A stretch of 60,000 nucleotides of DNA from Antedon mediterranea (lineage: Eukaryota > Echinodermata > Crinoidea > Comatulida > Antedonidae), in assembly GCF_964355755.1 (NCBI RefSeq), contig NC_092672.1, forward strand, positions 33,292,501 through 33,352,500, in the 5' to 3' direction. Numbering within the stretch: position 1 is the first letter of the stretch; the number at the start of each line of letters is the position of its first letter. The notes under the pieces were generated by a model that was given only the letters and a program-made list of their open reading frames with translations, was not told the origin of the DNA and did no database searches. Made by a program: the position numbers and the translations under genes. This document shows, in pieces, positions 37,701 to 44,782 of this stretch.

Positions 37701-40700
37701 TTCACATCTCTAGAGAATACAGACTGAAGACTATAACGTGCTGTACCAGTGTACTTGGTTCTAGTATTTTCGTCAGCTTTTTCATAACATTTTAAAAGAT
37801 ATTAACGGTAACGTTGATCAAAATCGGGAAACTTGCAAAGTATCACATTCCAAAATGTCAAGGAACATTGCACAAGATCATACTTCAGTTTGCGATAACA
37901 AAATCATGTCTTTTAAAGATTTCTATATATACCCAGTTGTTTTAAATGATGTAGGCTTTACTGGAATTTGACGATGTAATATAATAGAATTAATTTTCGA
38001 GAAAGTGTGAATTGCTAAACTGCAGCTGATATGCAGATCTGAAACATTTACATATTGTTACGGAGTTCATTTTTGTAAACCAAGATACAGGAAAATGTCA
38101 GATGAACATTTATATAAAAAGAATATCTTTTAAATACTGTACAAATTTAATTGGTAGGCCCTAGTGTCATTTTTAAAATTACCATATAAGTCGATTAATT
38201 GATTTAAAGTACAATCTGTAAAATAATAACAATTTATACAGTATAGCCTAAAAACAGTAGCGAGCCGTAGGATGTATTTAAAAAAATAACCAAATACCCT
38301 ATCTAAAGTAGTGGAGCTGTAGCTTGGTGGTTAACATGCTTGCCTTCCAATCCCAAGTTCCGTGGTTCAATCCTGACCTAGTGCCAGGCTTGTAACTCAC
38401 GACTCTTTCAACTCCACTCCTTAAGCCTTAAGTGAGACTTAGTTTATAATCACGATAAATTATAAAATAGTTTATCCACCCTGTAATTTCACGATGAAAT
38501 AATATATGTTTTTATAAAGCTCCTATCCTCATATTAAAACAAAATCATTAATTTTTTTTTCAATAATTTATACCCTCCAACAAGTCATGCATAATGTGTG
38601 CATTGTGTACCCCACAACAACACTAATACTAAAATTTTGTCTACAGGCTTTAAATAAAACTACACAACCACTATTATTTGAGATCAAAATGTTGCATAAT
38701 TTTTGAATATAACAATTTTTGATTAAACAGTTTATACAGTACCCTACTTATTGTTACCATGAAATTCAAAATATGTTCAATAAATTCAAAGTTATTAGCG
38801 AAAATGTTACCCCTTACCCCATAATTTTTAAGGATTACAAATTACTAATACGGTCAAAATTCTTCATATTGTTAGGGCCTATACATGTTTATTTGTGTTT
38901 AATCTTTAACTTTAATTTGTATTTGTACATTGTCTTTATAGGTTTAAAAAAAACACCAGTTTGTAATAGATTTGTTGTATTTTTGTGTTTAAAATTGAAA
39001 CTTTATTAATGTTAACTTTGGACGAAATTGTATTTTTTGTTAATGTTCAATGATCCTTTGACCTACAATGATGTCAATATGTTACGTTTTATTTTTTCAA
39101 CATGAATATAACAATTAGGCAACCTACACAGTACATTATTAATACAAAAAAAATGCAAATTTGATCACTAAATACAAAGTTATTAGAAAAAATGTTGCCC
39201 CTTACCCTATAATTGTTAATAACAAATTATTAGTAACGGACAAAATTTCTTCATAAATTCATAGATATTGGTTTGTTTAATTTCAATTTTCTTATTCATT
39301 GTGTCTATATGTTTAGGAAAACATCAACATAAGATCTTTTGTAAGTTTGTGTTTAAAATTGAAATGTATAAGTTAATTTAGAAGAAATTGCATTTTTGAT
39401 TGAAGGTCATTGACCTTTTGACCTCTAAAGACGTCAATAGATGCTGGATTCATTTAAAAAAAATATATTACAATAATGAAATCTATACACTACATAATGA
39501 TAACATGAAAATGTAAATCTGTTCACTAAATCTTAAGTTATTTGCAAAAACGTTACCCCTACCCCATAATTGTCACAAATTACTAATGACGAACAAGTTT
39601 CTTTATAATGCACAGCATATTCAATTTAGAAAAAATGTTAAATTCAATTTTCTTATTTATTGTGTCTATAGGTTTAAGAAAACATTAGTTTGCATAAGAT
39701 TTCCTGTTTTTTGTGTTTAAAATTGAAATTTATAAGCTAATTTAGAAGAAATTGCATTTTTTATTAAAGGTCAGTGACCTTTTGACCTCTAAAGATGTCA
39801 ACAAATGCGGGATTCATTTTTAAAAAGTATATTACAATTAGGCAATCTATACACTACATATTGATAGCAAGAAAATGCAAATCTGTTAACTAAATTGTAA
39901 GTTATTCGCAAAAATGTTACCCCCTACCCCAAAAAACGATTACAAATTACTAAAAACAACAAATTTCTTCATAATACACAGCATATTCATATTTTGTTAA
40001 TCTTTAACTTCAATTTTCTTGTTTATTGGGTCTATATGTTCATGAAAACATCAGTTTGCATAACATCTATTGTATTTTTTTTGTTAAAAACTGAAAGTTA
40101 TACGTTAATATTAGACAAAAAATCATTTTTTATTAAAGTTCAATGACCTTCTGACCTCTAATGGCGTCAATAATTGTTGGATTTACTTAGAAAAATATAT
40201 TACACTTAAGCTGTCTATACAATACATATTGATACCAAGAAAATGCAAATCTGGTCATTAAATCCTGAGTTATTAGCAAAAGTGTTACCCCCTACCCCAA
40301 CATTTTGTGGTGCATATTTTCCGTAGGCAGTGTTATATAATCCTCAAAAATGACTATTAAGCTGTACAATTGGCATTGCTATCATGGATTTCTGAAAAGT
40401 AGACATATTAAGCTTTCCAAAAATGTATGGTAGCATTTGCCACCAATTTGATACCGAAAAAATGTCTGGCCCATGGACTAATAGCTTGATTTCCCGAGGA
40501 ACGATATTGCACAATGCATGATGGGAAGGCTTTGGTACCAAACGTCACGACGCGTACGTAAAAACAACAAATCACGGACGTACGTGTTTTGACGTTTGCT
40601 CCCAAACCCTTCCCACCATGCTTCGCGCACGCTATTTGCGATAATAAACCTTATTGGTGCAAATGTGAAATAATCGTTAGAAGAAGACTGATTATAAAAT

Positions 40701-42439
40701 AACACAGTAATGTTGTATTTTGCAGTTTCCAAATAATCTTAATTCAAGATATGATCGATTTCTCGAATGGGTAACTTACATTGGTTGCGGACTATCCATT
40801 TTGTGCCTAGCACTCACCATCACAACAGTTTTATCATCAAAGTAAGCTATTTGAAATTAGCAAATACAATAGAAATAGGCCTACAGTGACAATGTTATTG
40901 TTTCACAAAAATTGTTATAGAATTTATGTCAAATTACGATTTTTATAACATTTTTACTCACAAATCAGTTGTCCGATAATCAATATGTTTCCCCGCCAAT
41001 AACTTATGTACGAAAAATACGAAACAATATCTAATAATCCCCAACATGCTTAGGCCTTTATTGCATGATATTGCTTTTTTTTACACAGGAAATTACGTCA
41101 CAGTCTGCCGCAAATAGTAATGTTAAACCTGTGTATAGCCTTACTATGTTTGTACCTTACGTTTTTATTCGGTATTGAGCTAGCAACTCCGGGAACCATT
41201 GCCTGTAAGAGTGTTGCTGTGTTGGTCCATTATTTTCTGTTATCATCAATATTCTGGACATCAGTCGAAGCCGTGATTATGTACAAGCTAACTGTCAAAG
41301 TGTTTAAGGCACCAACATCATCTTTTGTGTGGATTGGAGGAGCACTAGCTTGGGGTAGGGTTCAAATTTGGCTGCGTAGGACGTAAGCGCACCGCAAGTA
41401 ATTTTACTAATCATGACGCGGTGAATCTTATAAACTGTCGCTAGTGATTGGTCAACTCACTTGCGTTGTGACTAAATTCCAAGTTGGGACCAGAAAATAA
41501 AGCAAACTTAAACACAAAGTAAGAAAACGAATCTGTGAGTTGTTTAAAAATAGAGACTATTTGCTTTCTTTACAGGCCTGCCTTTAGCATTAGTAGCTAC
41601 ATTGCTTATTGATGATAAGCGGTCTGCGACAGAAAGTTCATTTTATGGCAATAGTGAATAGTAAGTACCACGTTTTACATACATTAACTGTATAGCGTGG
41701 CGTGGTTGTGGAACCTATCACAACGCCGTTTGATATGATGTGTACCCATTGCATTAGGTGCTCTCTACAAACAATATTAATCATATCATAACTCCGTTTG
41801 ACGCATTAATTGTAATTACTCGAAGAAGTTACTGTAGGCCGCGCCATGAGTTGAGTTAAAAACTTTGATATTCTAAATATGGATCTCTCATGTTTCTTCC
41901 ACAATTAATTATTTCCATTATTAATTCTCTATAGTTGTTACATCACCAGTGATGTCGAAGAATACCGCTTAAAATATATTTGTGGACTGTACGTTCCAAT
42001 CTGTTATGTCATCGTCTGTAACTCACTCATCTTTGTAAAGGTCATCTACACTTTGTACTTTGTACGCACTTTGGCGACAGGAAAGGGAAGTTCCGAGTCT
42101 ACGGTCAAGAGGAGAACACGGGCGTCGAACGCCGTGGCTATAAGTGTTTTGCTAGGCCTTACTTGGGTGTTTGGGTTCCTAGCCTTCGACTACCCGGGGA
42201 ACGTAGTTTTTCTAGCTTTGTTCTGCTTCTTCAATTCTTTCCAAGGTGTTGCGATCTTCTATCTCTTTTGTATAAGAAATGAAGAATGTCGAAAAGTTTG
42301 GAATACATGGTTAAAAAAGTGCAAAAGGAAGAAGAAACACAATCGCATTCATTCACCGGTATCAACAGCATGGACAACTGACACGGATGATAGCAAGAAA
42401 ACACACAAGCAATCCCTAACTAGCGTAGCCACTTTTTAA
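12244..42439 (+). CDS. Gene A: CTLD/HYR adhesion GPCR, 33 exons
   Basis: Predicted exons: 12244-12553, 13662-13784, 18148-18417, 19147-19425, 20212-20331, 20589-20852, 21134-21253, 21410-21679, 21877-22131, 22366-22650, 22846-22965, 23175-23438, 24013-24135, 24401-24667, 26735-26995, 27353-27496, 28049-28138, 28577-28654, 31116-31181, 31310-31378, 31509-31577, 31717-31785, 32374-32448, 32755-32829, 33472-33509, 33658-33804, 34092-34410, 34568-34734, 35016-35171, 40726-40841, 41089-41354, 41576-41660, 41935-42439. Every junction is GT-AG and phases agree throughout, giving 1,954 residues: signal peptide, CTLD-HYR-CTLD-CTLD-HYR-HYR-CTLD-CTLD-HYR-CTLD, Ser/Thr stalk, GAIN-GPS, 7TM. The family self-cleaves at the GPS and signals through a tethered peptide. 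The surface lectin role is inferred from domains. Exon choice in the stalk is the least certain part. Confidence 0.85.
13910..14406. mobile_element. TIR element in gene A intron 2
   Basis: The inverted ends 'ggaggtttcgcaaccttacg' and 'cgtaagattgcgaaacctct' extend inward for about 50 bp ('aatacgataacg', 'cgtcac'). The roughly 400-bp interior has no ORF. The flanking duplication is unclear. Confidence 0.75.
14678..14820. repeat. Dispersed repeat, inverted copy of 5.5 kb
   Basis: Inverted homologue of 5495-5627, from 'ctatatataaatttacg' to 'ccacctgatgtaaccc'. The remainder of this large intron (14821-18147) is AT-rich with no recognised exon or element apart from a small hairpin at 15930 and C/G homopolymer runs. 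Confidence 0.7.
15930..15966. repeat. Perfect 13-bp-arm hairpin
   Basis: The arms ctagatggtacgc and gcgtaccatctag (15930-15942, 15954-15966) surround an 11-bp loop. It sits alone in intron 2 of gene A. No function can be assigned; it may be a tiny foldback remnant. Confidence 0.7.
18148..18417 (+). CDS. Gene A exon 3: HYR domain 1
   Basis: Symmetric phase 1-1 exon of 270 bp encoding about 90 residues. It shows the hyalin-repeat pattern: an early 'STCPSDVE', a central 'WTPPTFTDNECVV', then 'VTYVAYDRAGNPSETCAF'. HYR domains are Ig-like folds found with CTLDs and sushi domains in extracellular adhesion proteins. It acts as a spacer between CTLD1 and CTLD2. Confidence 0.9.
18471..18621. mobile_element. 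MITE, family 2
   Basis: The ends 'aagcgtggttcc' and 'ggaaccaagctt' are flanked by TA. Internal inverted tracts include 'acgtaacgcaagcg' and 'cgcttacgtccttgcgttgcg'. It sits in gene A intron 3, about 50 bp after exon 3. Confidence 0.75.
19147..20331 (+). CDS. Gene A exons 4-5: CTLD2 (QPD type)
   Basis: Exon 4 (19147-19425) opens 'YCPIGWEL', continues 'SYADAQTYCQ' and 'LAVISSEDEN', and ends just after 'VWIGYND'. Exon 5 (20212-20331) holds QPD ('SNQPDN'), 'NEDCTEL', 'TWNDQSC' and the closing 'AVCEK'. QPD in place of EPN is the galactose-type signature in well-studied CTLDs, and WND for calcium is intact. The mid-domain phase-1 intron is in the same place as in CTLD1. Confidence 0.88.
20589..21253 (+). 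CDS. Gene A exons 6-7: CTLD3 (EPN type)
   Basis: Exon 6 (20589-20852) begins 'VVGCPDGWVFWLGHCYQ', has 'AAETACNNL' and 'AWIGYTD', and stops at the same mid-domain phase-1 boundary as the other CTLDs. Exon 7 (21134-21253) contains EPN ('SNEPNGG'), 'ENCVEVE', 'QWNDLSC' and 'YVCEI'. It has the full set of conserved cysteines and the mannose-type EPN/WND pair. It follows CTLD2 directly without an HYR spacer. Confidence 0.88.
21410..22131 (+). CDS. Gene A exons 8-9: HYR domains 2 and 3
   Basis: Exon 8 (21410-21679) is a typical HYR: 'VTCPHDQI', 'WTEPTATDDRC', 'YTATDVSGNTATCSF'. Exon 9 (21877-22131) keeps the HYR layout ('TEPPIADSYPED', 'WATPVFSDLSG', 'YTVFDNAGHNTT') but has lost the cysteine pair: 'CP' reads 'SYP' and the terminal cysteine is replaced by 'VEW'. 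Both are symmetric phase 1-1 exons. Confidence 0.87.
22366..22965 (+). CDS. Gene A exons 10-11: CTLD4 (NPD type)
   Basis: Exon 10 (22366-22650) opens 'LCPTGWAYYERSCF' and includes 'AAAACQNADENSQLATI' and 'GAWIGYDD'. Exon 11 (22846-22965) has 'SGSNPDDHNSNEDCVEL' with NPD at the usual EPN/QPD position, then 'LWNDQTC' and 'AVCEMG'. The donor after exon 11 is GTGCGA, weaker than the others. NPD is not one of the two textbook specificity triplets, so the sugar preference cannot be predicted. Confidence 0.85.
23175..24135 (+). CDS. Gene A exons 12-13: CTLD5 (NPD type)
   Basis: Exon 12 (23175-23438) begins 'AVRCPSGWITWRGNCYKHF' and runs through 'LVMISDSDENS' and 'SSWISYS', the last replacing the usual WIGY. 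Exon 13 (24013-24135) has NPD ('SGNPDNHG'), 'EDCAEF', 'QWNDATC' and 'YICEI'. The cysteine frame and WND are intact. It looks like the tandem sister of CTLD4, sharing NPD. Confidence 0.87.
24401..24667 (+). CDS. Gene A exon 14: HYR domain 4
   Basis: Phase 1-1 exon of 267 bp: 'TESPTYGVTCPSDVL', 'YTEPTATDNECVV', 'HAPGEQ', 'YTATDRAGNQRTCSF'. Cysteine spacing is canonical. It can splice directly to exon 16 at 26735 in frame, bypassing the broken CTLD exon at 24991. Confidence 0.9.
24991..25080 (+). pseudogene. Broken CTLD half-exon (poison exon candidate)
   Basis: After a good 3' splice site (polypyrimidine tract, then AACAG) the sequence reads 'ECPDGWELWERSCYLFD', a normal CTLD start in the correct phase, for about 27 residues. 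It then runs into repeat-derived sequence and a TAA at about 25090. The rest of the half-domain, its donor site and the WIGY core are missing. Inclusion would truncate the receptor. This is either a CTLD exon cut by the neighbouring insertion or a captured fragment. Confidence 0.75.
25081..26722 (+). mobile_element. Repeat insertion next to the broken CTLD exon
   Basis: From 25571 onward this is the second copy of the 8113-9256 repeat, including the tRNA-like box pair (26332-26408) and the hairpin-CTAG end (26694-26722). Upstream, 25083-25200 and 25390-25510 are direct repeats of each other ('gataaatattttttaacg', 'cgtaaacggcgtttgaaa'). The end lies only 12 bp before the exon 16 acceptor, so the insertion now supplies that exon's branch-point region. 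Confidence 0.65.
26735..27496 (+). CDS. Gene A exons 15-16 (labelled E16-E17): CTLD6, degenerate site
   Basis: The first half (26735-26995) reads 'DACPDNSGLYHDEHCYQSF', 'ALTSCKSMGATLPTITSES' and 'IIWIGYN'. The second half (27353-27496) has 'APNEPSNPGYQC' and 'AWTNLNC' with closing 'FVCQK'. EPN has become EPS and WND has become WTN, so the classical calcium/sugar site is lost although the cysteine scaffold remains. A duplicated version of this pair lies at 29484-30350. In the text and findings, E16 and E17 name these exons, E15 being the broken exon at 24991. Confidence 0.83.
27097..27300. repeat. Direct repeat inside the CTLD6 intron
   Basis: An approximately 85-bp segment beginning 'ggaggggcgggtgtggg' and ending 'tacacggtgcaaatgtc' occurs twice (27097-27175 and 27222-27292), with a short 'cgcaaatgt' tandem in between. 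Intronic, non-coding. Confidence 0.75.
27868..27952. mobile_element. Short MITE, family 1
   Basis: The left end 'aagctctgtccacactatca' and the inner right arm 'agtttgatagtgta' pair. The terminal part of the right arm is missing. Intronic. Confidence 0.55.
28049..28654 (+). CDS. Gene A exons E18-E19: start of Ser/Thr stalk
   Basis: E18 (28049-28138) encodes 'AIQLDPASTVTSGELTNAS' and E19 (28577-28654) 'DVSSTMDLISTSSS'. Both are small phase 1-1 exons rich in Ser/Thr, typical of an O-glycosylated stalk between ligand-binding domains and GAIN. E18 has a decayed duplicate at 30767. E19 is the archetype of the mini-exon array at 31116-31785. Confidence 0.7.
28155..28210. repeat. Short tandem repeat
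   Basis: About three units of 'ttcgtacccctccctgg' just after the E18 donor. Confidence 0.7.
29094..29335. repeat. 18-bp minisatellite derived from a MITE end
   Basis: About 13 units of 'ctatgtccttgcggtgcgg' with variants. The flanks (28995-29060 'acgtaggcgcaac', 'atcacaagcgac' and 29310-29335 'tacgtcattgcgttgcgtc') match family 2 MITE arms, and the unit resembles the MITE terminal motif 'acgtccttgcgttgcgtc'. The array therefore probably arose inside a MITE copy. ORFs across it are repeat artefacts. Confidence 0.75.
29484..29738 (+). pseudogene. Dead duplicate of the CTLD6 first half (E20)
   Basis: Clearly homologous to 26735-26995: 'HEGHCYRAF', 'SWDNALSLCEPMGATLTTI', 'PIWIGYNAKTSSKWTWTSN'. 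An in-frame TAA replaces the codon after 'KSDN', and the acceptor is AAG instead of CAG. The donor (GTACCT) survives. Inclusion would truncate the protein. Confidence 0.85.
29763..29942. mobile_element. MITE, family 2
   Basis: The ends 'aagcttggttcccactag' and 'ctagtgggaaccacgctt' are flanked by TA. Inner arms 'acgcaaggacgtaaacgcaa' and 'ttgcgttacgtccttgtgtt' pair. It is the most complete family 2 copy in the window, about 25 bp after the dead CTLD exon. Confidence 0.8.
30225..30350 (+). CDS. Intact alternative CTLD6 second half (E21)
   Basis: A 126-bp, phase 1-1 exon with good splice sites (TTTCCACAG acceptor, GTAACA donor), encoding 'AWFPNEPGVNQQPC', 'AWMDLQC' and 'YVCQK'. It is homologous to 27353-27496. 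Its own first-half partner (29484) is dead, but E16 at 26735 could splice to it in frame in place of E17. It is not counted in the 33-exon model. Confidence 0.55.
30767..30861 (+). pseudogene. Dead duplicate of stalk exon E18 (E22)
   Basis: It aligns with 28049-28138 ('EPTLTVT', 'LTNTLTKP') but has an in-frame TAA at 30850-30852. Its length to the surviving donor is 95 bp rather than 90, breaking phase. Confidence 0.7.
31116..31785 (+). CDS. Gene A exons E23-E26: tandem mini-exon array
   Basis: Four exons of 66, 69, 69 and 69 bp (31116-31181, 31310-31378, 31509-31577, 31717-31785), each phase 1-1 and each encoding a version of 'DLSTVDFISTSSGKPSTTD'. Introns of about 130 bp are also similar ('aagaaaaacattgtatttta', 'tttacgcgtacg'), so the duplicated unit was exon plus intron. 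The peptide is Ser/Thr-rich stalk. Copy number can change without shifting frame. Confidence 0.75.
31897..32040. mobile_element. MITE, family 1
   Basis: The ends 'aagctactctttctacacta' and 'tagtgtagacagagctt' are flanked by TA. It replaces the 3' splice site of a relic mini-exon immediately downstream. Confidence 0.75.
32041..32092 (+). pseudogene. Relic fifth mini-exon
   Basis: The stretch 'acaatgaattttatatcgat' followed by 'aaaccacctactact' matches E23-E26, but the acceptor has been lost to the MITE at 31897-32040 and the 3' end to the MITE starting at 32094. Confidence 0.7.
32094..32297. mobile_element. MITE, family 3
   Basis: The ends 'aagattggttctcactagcg' and 'aggggaaccatgctt' pair. 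It is an uninterrupted relative of the copies at 3784 and 5877 and provides the empty-site reference for the insertion at 5970. Confidence 0.75.
32374..33509 (+). CDS. Gene A exons E27-E29: stalk to GAIN linker
   Basis: E27 (32374-32448) encodes 'VFAPLDFTPTTPWQ', E28 (32755-32829) 'DLDTIHSTSPVTSSSLATTT', and E29 (33472-33509) 'GTEIPGIGNLNEQ'. E29 is 38 bp and converts the phase-1 series to phase 0. Exons of exactly 38 bp in the same place occur in genes B1 (47938) and B2 (56907), which strongly supports it. A family 1 MITE lies between E27 and E28. Confidence 0.72.
32536..32675. mobile_element. MITE, family 1
   Basis: The ends 'aagctctgtctacactatca' and 'tgatagtgtagacagag' are inverted, with inner 'aaatatggttgtgctatg' typical of the family. 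It lies in the E27-E28 intron. Confidence 0.75.
33100..33440 (-). repeat. Possible LINE 3'-tail remnant
   Basis: A (TAAA)-like tract on the minus strand at 33102-33125 is followed by 'aacatcttatacaggcttac', similar in layout to the LINE 3' end at 1957. No coding part is visible. Weak evidence. Confidence 0.3.
33658..35171 (+). CDS. Gene A exons E30-E33: GAIN domain with GPS
   Basis: E30 (33658-33804) and E31 (34092-34410) form the helical and first beta parts ('VSDAVIGTVDAILASDSS', 'ENKGEVSF'). E32 (34568-34734) is 'ISFVSYYNLNLFQS' through 'LSATIYDDRLP'. E33 (35016-35171) is the GPS: 'VCVFWDESLNEFGDWSDRGC' and 'CSCNHLTNFALLF'. The GPS cysteines, tryptophans and the H-L-T cleavage triplet are intact, so autoproteolysis between L1624 and T1625 is predicted. 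The released tethered agonist would start TNFALLFFP. Confidence 0.92.
35344..40654. repeat. 5.3-kb palindromic foldback in the GPS-TM1 intron
   Basis: The outer arms pair from 'ataaggtttatcgcaaata' (35344) with 'tatttgcgataataaacctt' (ending 40654) and then at high identity over more than 1 kb, for example 35410-35600 with 40260-40440. Each arm is made of about four diverged units of some 380-400 bp carrying 'ggggtagggggtaaca' and 'gaccttttgacctctaaaga'. The loop (about 36.8-38.7 kb) is AT-rich and contains a tRNA-derived SINE. A partial family 2 MITE (35276-35340) abuts the left side. No transposase. Confidence 0.85.
38312..38430 (+). repeat. tRNA-derived SINE head
   Basis: The A box 'tagcttggtggttaacatg' and B box 'gtggttcaatcctgacc' lie at tRNA spacing, followed by 'cgactctttcaactccactc'. 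Acceptor and T stems pair poorly, so it is a SINE head rather than a tRNA gene. It lies in the loop of the palindrome. Confidence 0.6.
40726..42439 (+). CDS. Gene A exons E34-E37: seven-transmembrane domain
   Basis: E34 (40726-40841): Stachel end and TM1 ('VTYIGCGLSILCLALTI'). E35 (41089-41354): TM2-TM4 start, with 'LNLCIALLCLYLTFLFGIE' and 'FWTSVEAVIMYKL', the conserved TM3 W-x-x-x-E-A segment. E36 (41576-41660): TM4 end ('GLPLALVATLLI'). E37 (41935-42439): ECL2 'CYITSD', TM5, then 'LLGLTWVFGFLAF' (TM6) and 'FNSFQGVAIFYLF' (TM7), a short basic tail and TAA. These are diagnostic class B2 motifs. Confidence 0.93.
41371..41495. mobile_element. Diverged MITE, family 2
   Basis: 'gtaggacgtaagcgcaccgc' pairs loosely with 'cacttgcgttgtgact', and the ends are eroded. 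It lies just after the E35 donor. Confidence 0.45.
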
Positions 42440-42568
42440 TTCACTTTGTTCCAATTAGGCCTAGGACTACATTAATAAGTGTATTGTACTGCATGTATAA
42501 TAGGCCCAACTAAAGTTATGCAAAGTTGAATTGAATCCTATTTAATTGTCTATGAACTATTACATATT

Positions 42569-42574
42569 AATAAA
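42569..42574 (+). other. Polyadenylation signal of gene A
   Basis: AATAAA 130 bp after the stop codon, in an AT-rich 3' UTR. It is the first such hexamer downstream. Confidence 0.6.
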
Positions 42575-42599
42575 GTAACTTCTTAAAACCGTAGATAGT

Positions 42600-43308
42600 A
42601 TTTTTTTAAATTATATACATTTTGGAATAGTTCTCTAATGGAAACTACTTAGGTCAACTATGAGTAAAATCAAATTAATTCAGATGATTCGCATGCATAA
42701 TTATTATTATGATCGTTATCAAAAGCTTACATTGTAATATCATTTTAATTATTAAAAATATAATTAACCTTAAAAGAACGTAATCAAACATTATAATACG
42801 ACAGGCCGTATTTTCAAAGGTAAATTAACATTCTCGAATATAAATGCCTGATTAATCACAGAGCAATATAGGTAGGAGTCAGGAATATTACGTGAGACAG
42901 TGCTAAGTTAGGAATAGGCGATTGTTGTGTACGTACTTGAATATAATGTTCTTCTAACCATGTGTATAATGGTACGATATCTGTGTAGCAATTGGCTTTT
43001 ATTTATTTATTTATATGTATGTTATTATAAGAGTTTTGTAATGATAAATATTACAGTGACAAAAAATGCATTTATAGGCCCTACGCACTTAGCTGCTTGT
43101 TACTCAAACACGGTGGGCAGCGCAAATAATTGAACCAATCAAGTTGTTTAGCGGCATGGTTATCTTGTTTTCCACTTGAATTGAACATATCTAAGTTCTG
43201 ATTGGTTGAACATTTTGTTAAAACGCAGAAGAAATATTAACAAGTCAACGCTTTCTCGCGATTAAATTCACTTATTGAAAAACAGGCTTAACTTAGAGGA
43301 AATAAAAC
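42600..43308. other. Convergent intergenic spacer
   Basis: AT-rich DNA between the 3' ends of gene A (+) and gene B1 (-). AATAAA-type words for the minus strand lie within 'tttatttatttattta' at about 42998-43013 and may end B1 transcripts. No other gene seen. Confidence 0.5.
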
Positions 43309-44782
43309 TTAGACTTCATGTTCTTCATCACGACCATCATCATCTAAACCTATTGCTGGATTTTCACCCTCGGTTGTTTCCTCTACGACACACATAGTAT
43401 TGTAAGTAGCCTCAATAGTATAAGTAGTATTCATGTCTGTGGTTGAAGTAATTAACTCAGTTACGCTCTCATCTGTGGTTTTCGTGGCTTTCTTTTTTGC
43501 AAAATACTTCTTTAGATCTTTATTTAATGATTCATTTAAAGTTGTCTTCCATTTTTTTCTTCTTTTTCTGAAGGTGAACAAGTAAAATATTGCAACTCCT
43601 TGCAGAGAGTTAAACACACAGAATAAGATCAGAAACACGTGATCAGCTTCACTTTCAAAAGACAGAAATCCGAAAATCCATGTCAGGCCCAGGAGTAAAG
43701 ATATCGCGATGGCGTTGGAGACACGCTTCTTCTTCTCCTTCAACGTGGTACACTTTTCTTGCACGTTATAGCTTGAGCAGTACAGGCTTCTAAGAATACA
43801 TATGTATATAATGAAGTTACAAGCCATAGCGATTGCAATCGGGGTAATAACAGCGTAGATAAAGACGTTCGATTCATGTGTGTTTAGGTAACAACTGAAA
43901 AAACCCGAAAAATGGTTTTGGTTAATAATATTGTTGCTCTACGGAAATAAACTAAAAAAGAAAAATTAACAGTAAACTCATATAAAATATAGCCAATATT
44001 TAGACCTATAATGAATACAATTATTTTGTTTGCCTACTGTGGAATTGGGGTTTGATTTTAACATTTTATTATAAAGAAATGAAGCCCGGTGGGTATACTT
44101 ACTAATTTGTGTTTTTATAGAATGACACATCAACTGAGAGTAGAACTACTAGTGGTATCAATGGAAGACCTAGAAAAAGAAAACAATTGAGATTGTATTT
44201 TTGCATTTTGTTTGCGGTAACCTTTAGGCTATTATCACACAGGGGCCGAATCCGGGTCCAGTGTGAATGGATATTTAGCTTTTGAAAACATACGGTACAT
44301 ACCCCAGGCCAAGATCACAGAACGTCGTAAAAGGTTCGAGGTGTTAGCGTCAACTACTTTAACCAACAGCAAATACATATTTGTTGCTTCCACGGATGTC
44401 CATGCGACAGACGTCAACAGAAAGTAATGTAACAATACAGCTATTGTTGTACAAGCTACAGTTCCTGGAGTTGCAGTATCAATACCACATATGAATGTGA
44501 TATACAGACAAGTTAGTGAGATGCAAAGGTTTAACAGTATTTTCTGAGGTTGAAGCTTACGAAAGGTTCTGTTAAAATTAATTTATACATTTGTTATTCC
44601 ATGGACACAATGCATTTGTATTTCATTTTTCCAGACAAACCTATCTTTCTATAATTGAGAACTTACTTTTTTGATAGGCTAACGTATATTGTTATCAGTA
44701 GACACAGTATTGACACCCCACAACCTACATACGTCACTATGTCCAAAACCAATACAACTTTACTTTTCAACGTATTTGGAAA
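43309..44782 (-). CDS. B1 exons 11-14: 7TM domain and tail
   Basis: Exon 11 (44782-44667) TM1 'VTYVGCGVSILCLLITI'; exon 12 (44568-44303) 'NLCISLTCLYITFICGIDTA' and 'VAWTSVEATNMYLLL'; exon 13 (44169-44103) 'GLPLIPLVVLLSVDVSF'; exon 14 (43894-43309) TM5, 'LLLGLTWIFGFLSF', 'FNSLQGVAIFYLF', then a tail of about 90 residues that is Lys-rich, then Thr-rich, then acidic. The tail shares 'ENPA' with B2. Confidence 0.92.

Noticed and set aside
38312-38386. Functional tRNA gene
   Set aside because: The T stem is mismatched and the sequence sits in the loop of a repeat palindrome; better explained as a SINE head.
40344-40732. Overlapping minus-strand ORFs of 65-84 codons
   Set aside because: Located in the right arm of the 5.3-kb palindrome and across the TM1 exon boundary; mirror ORFs in the left arm differ, so not coding.
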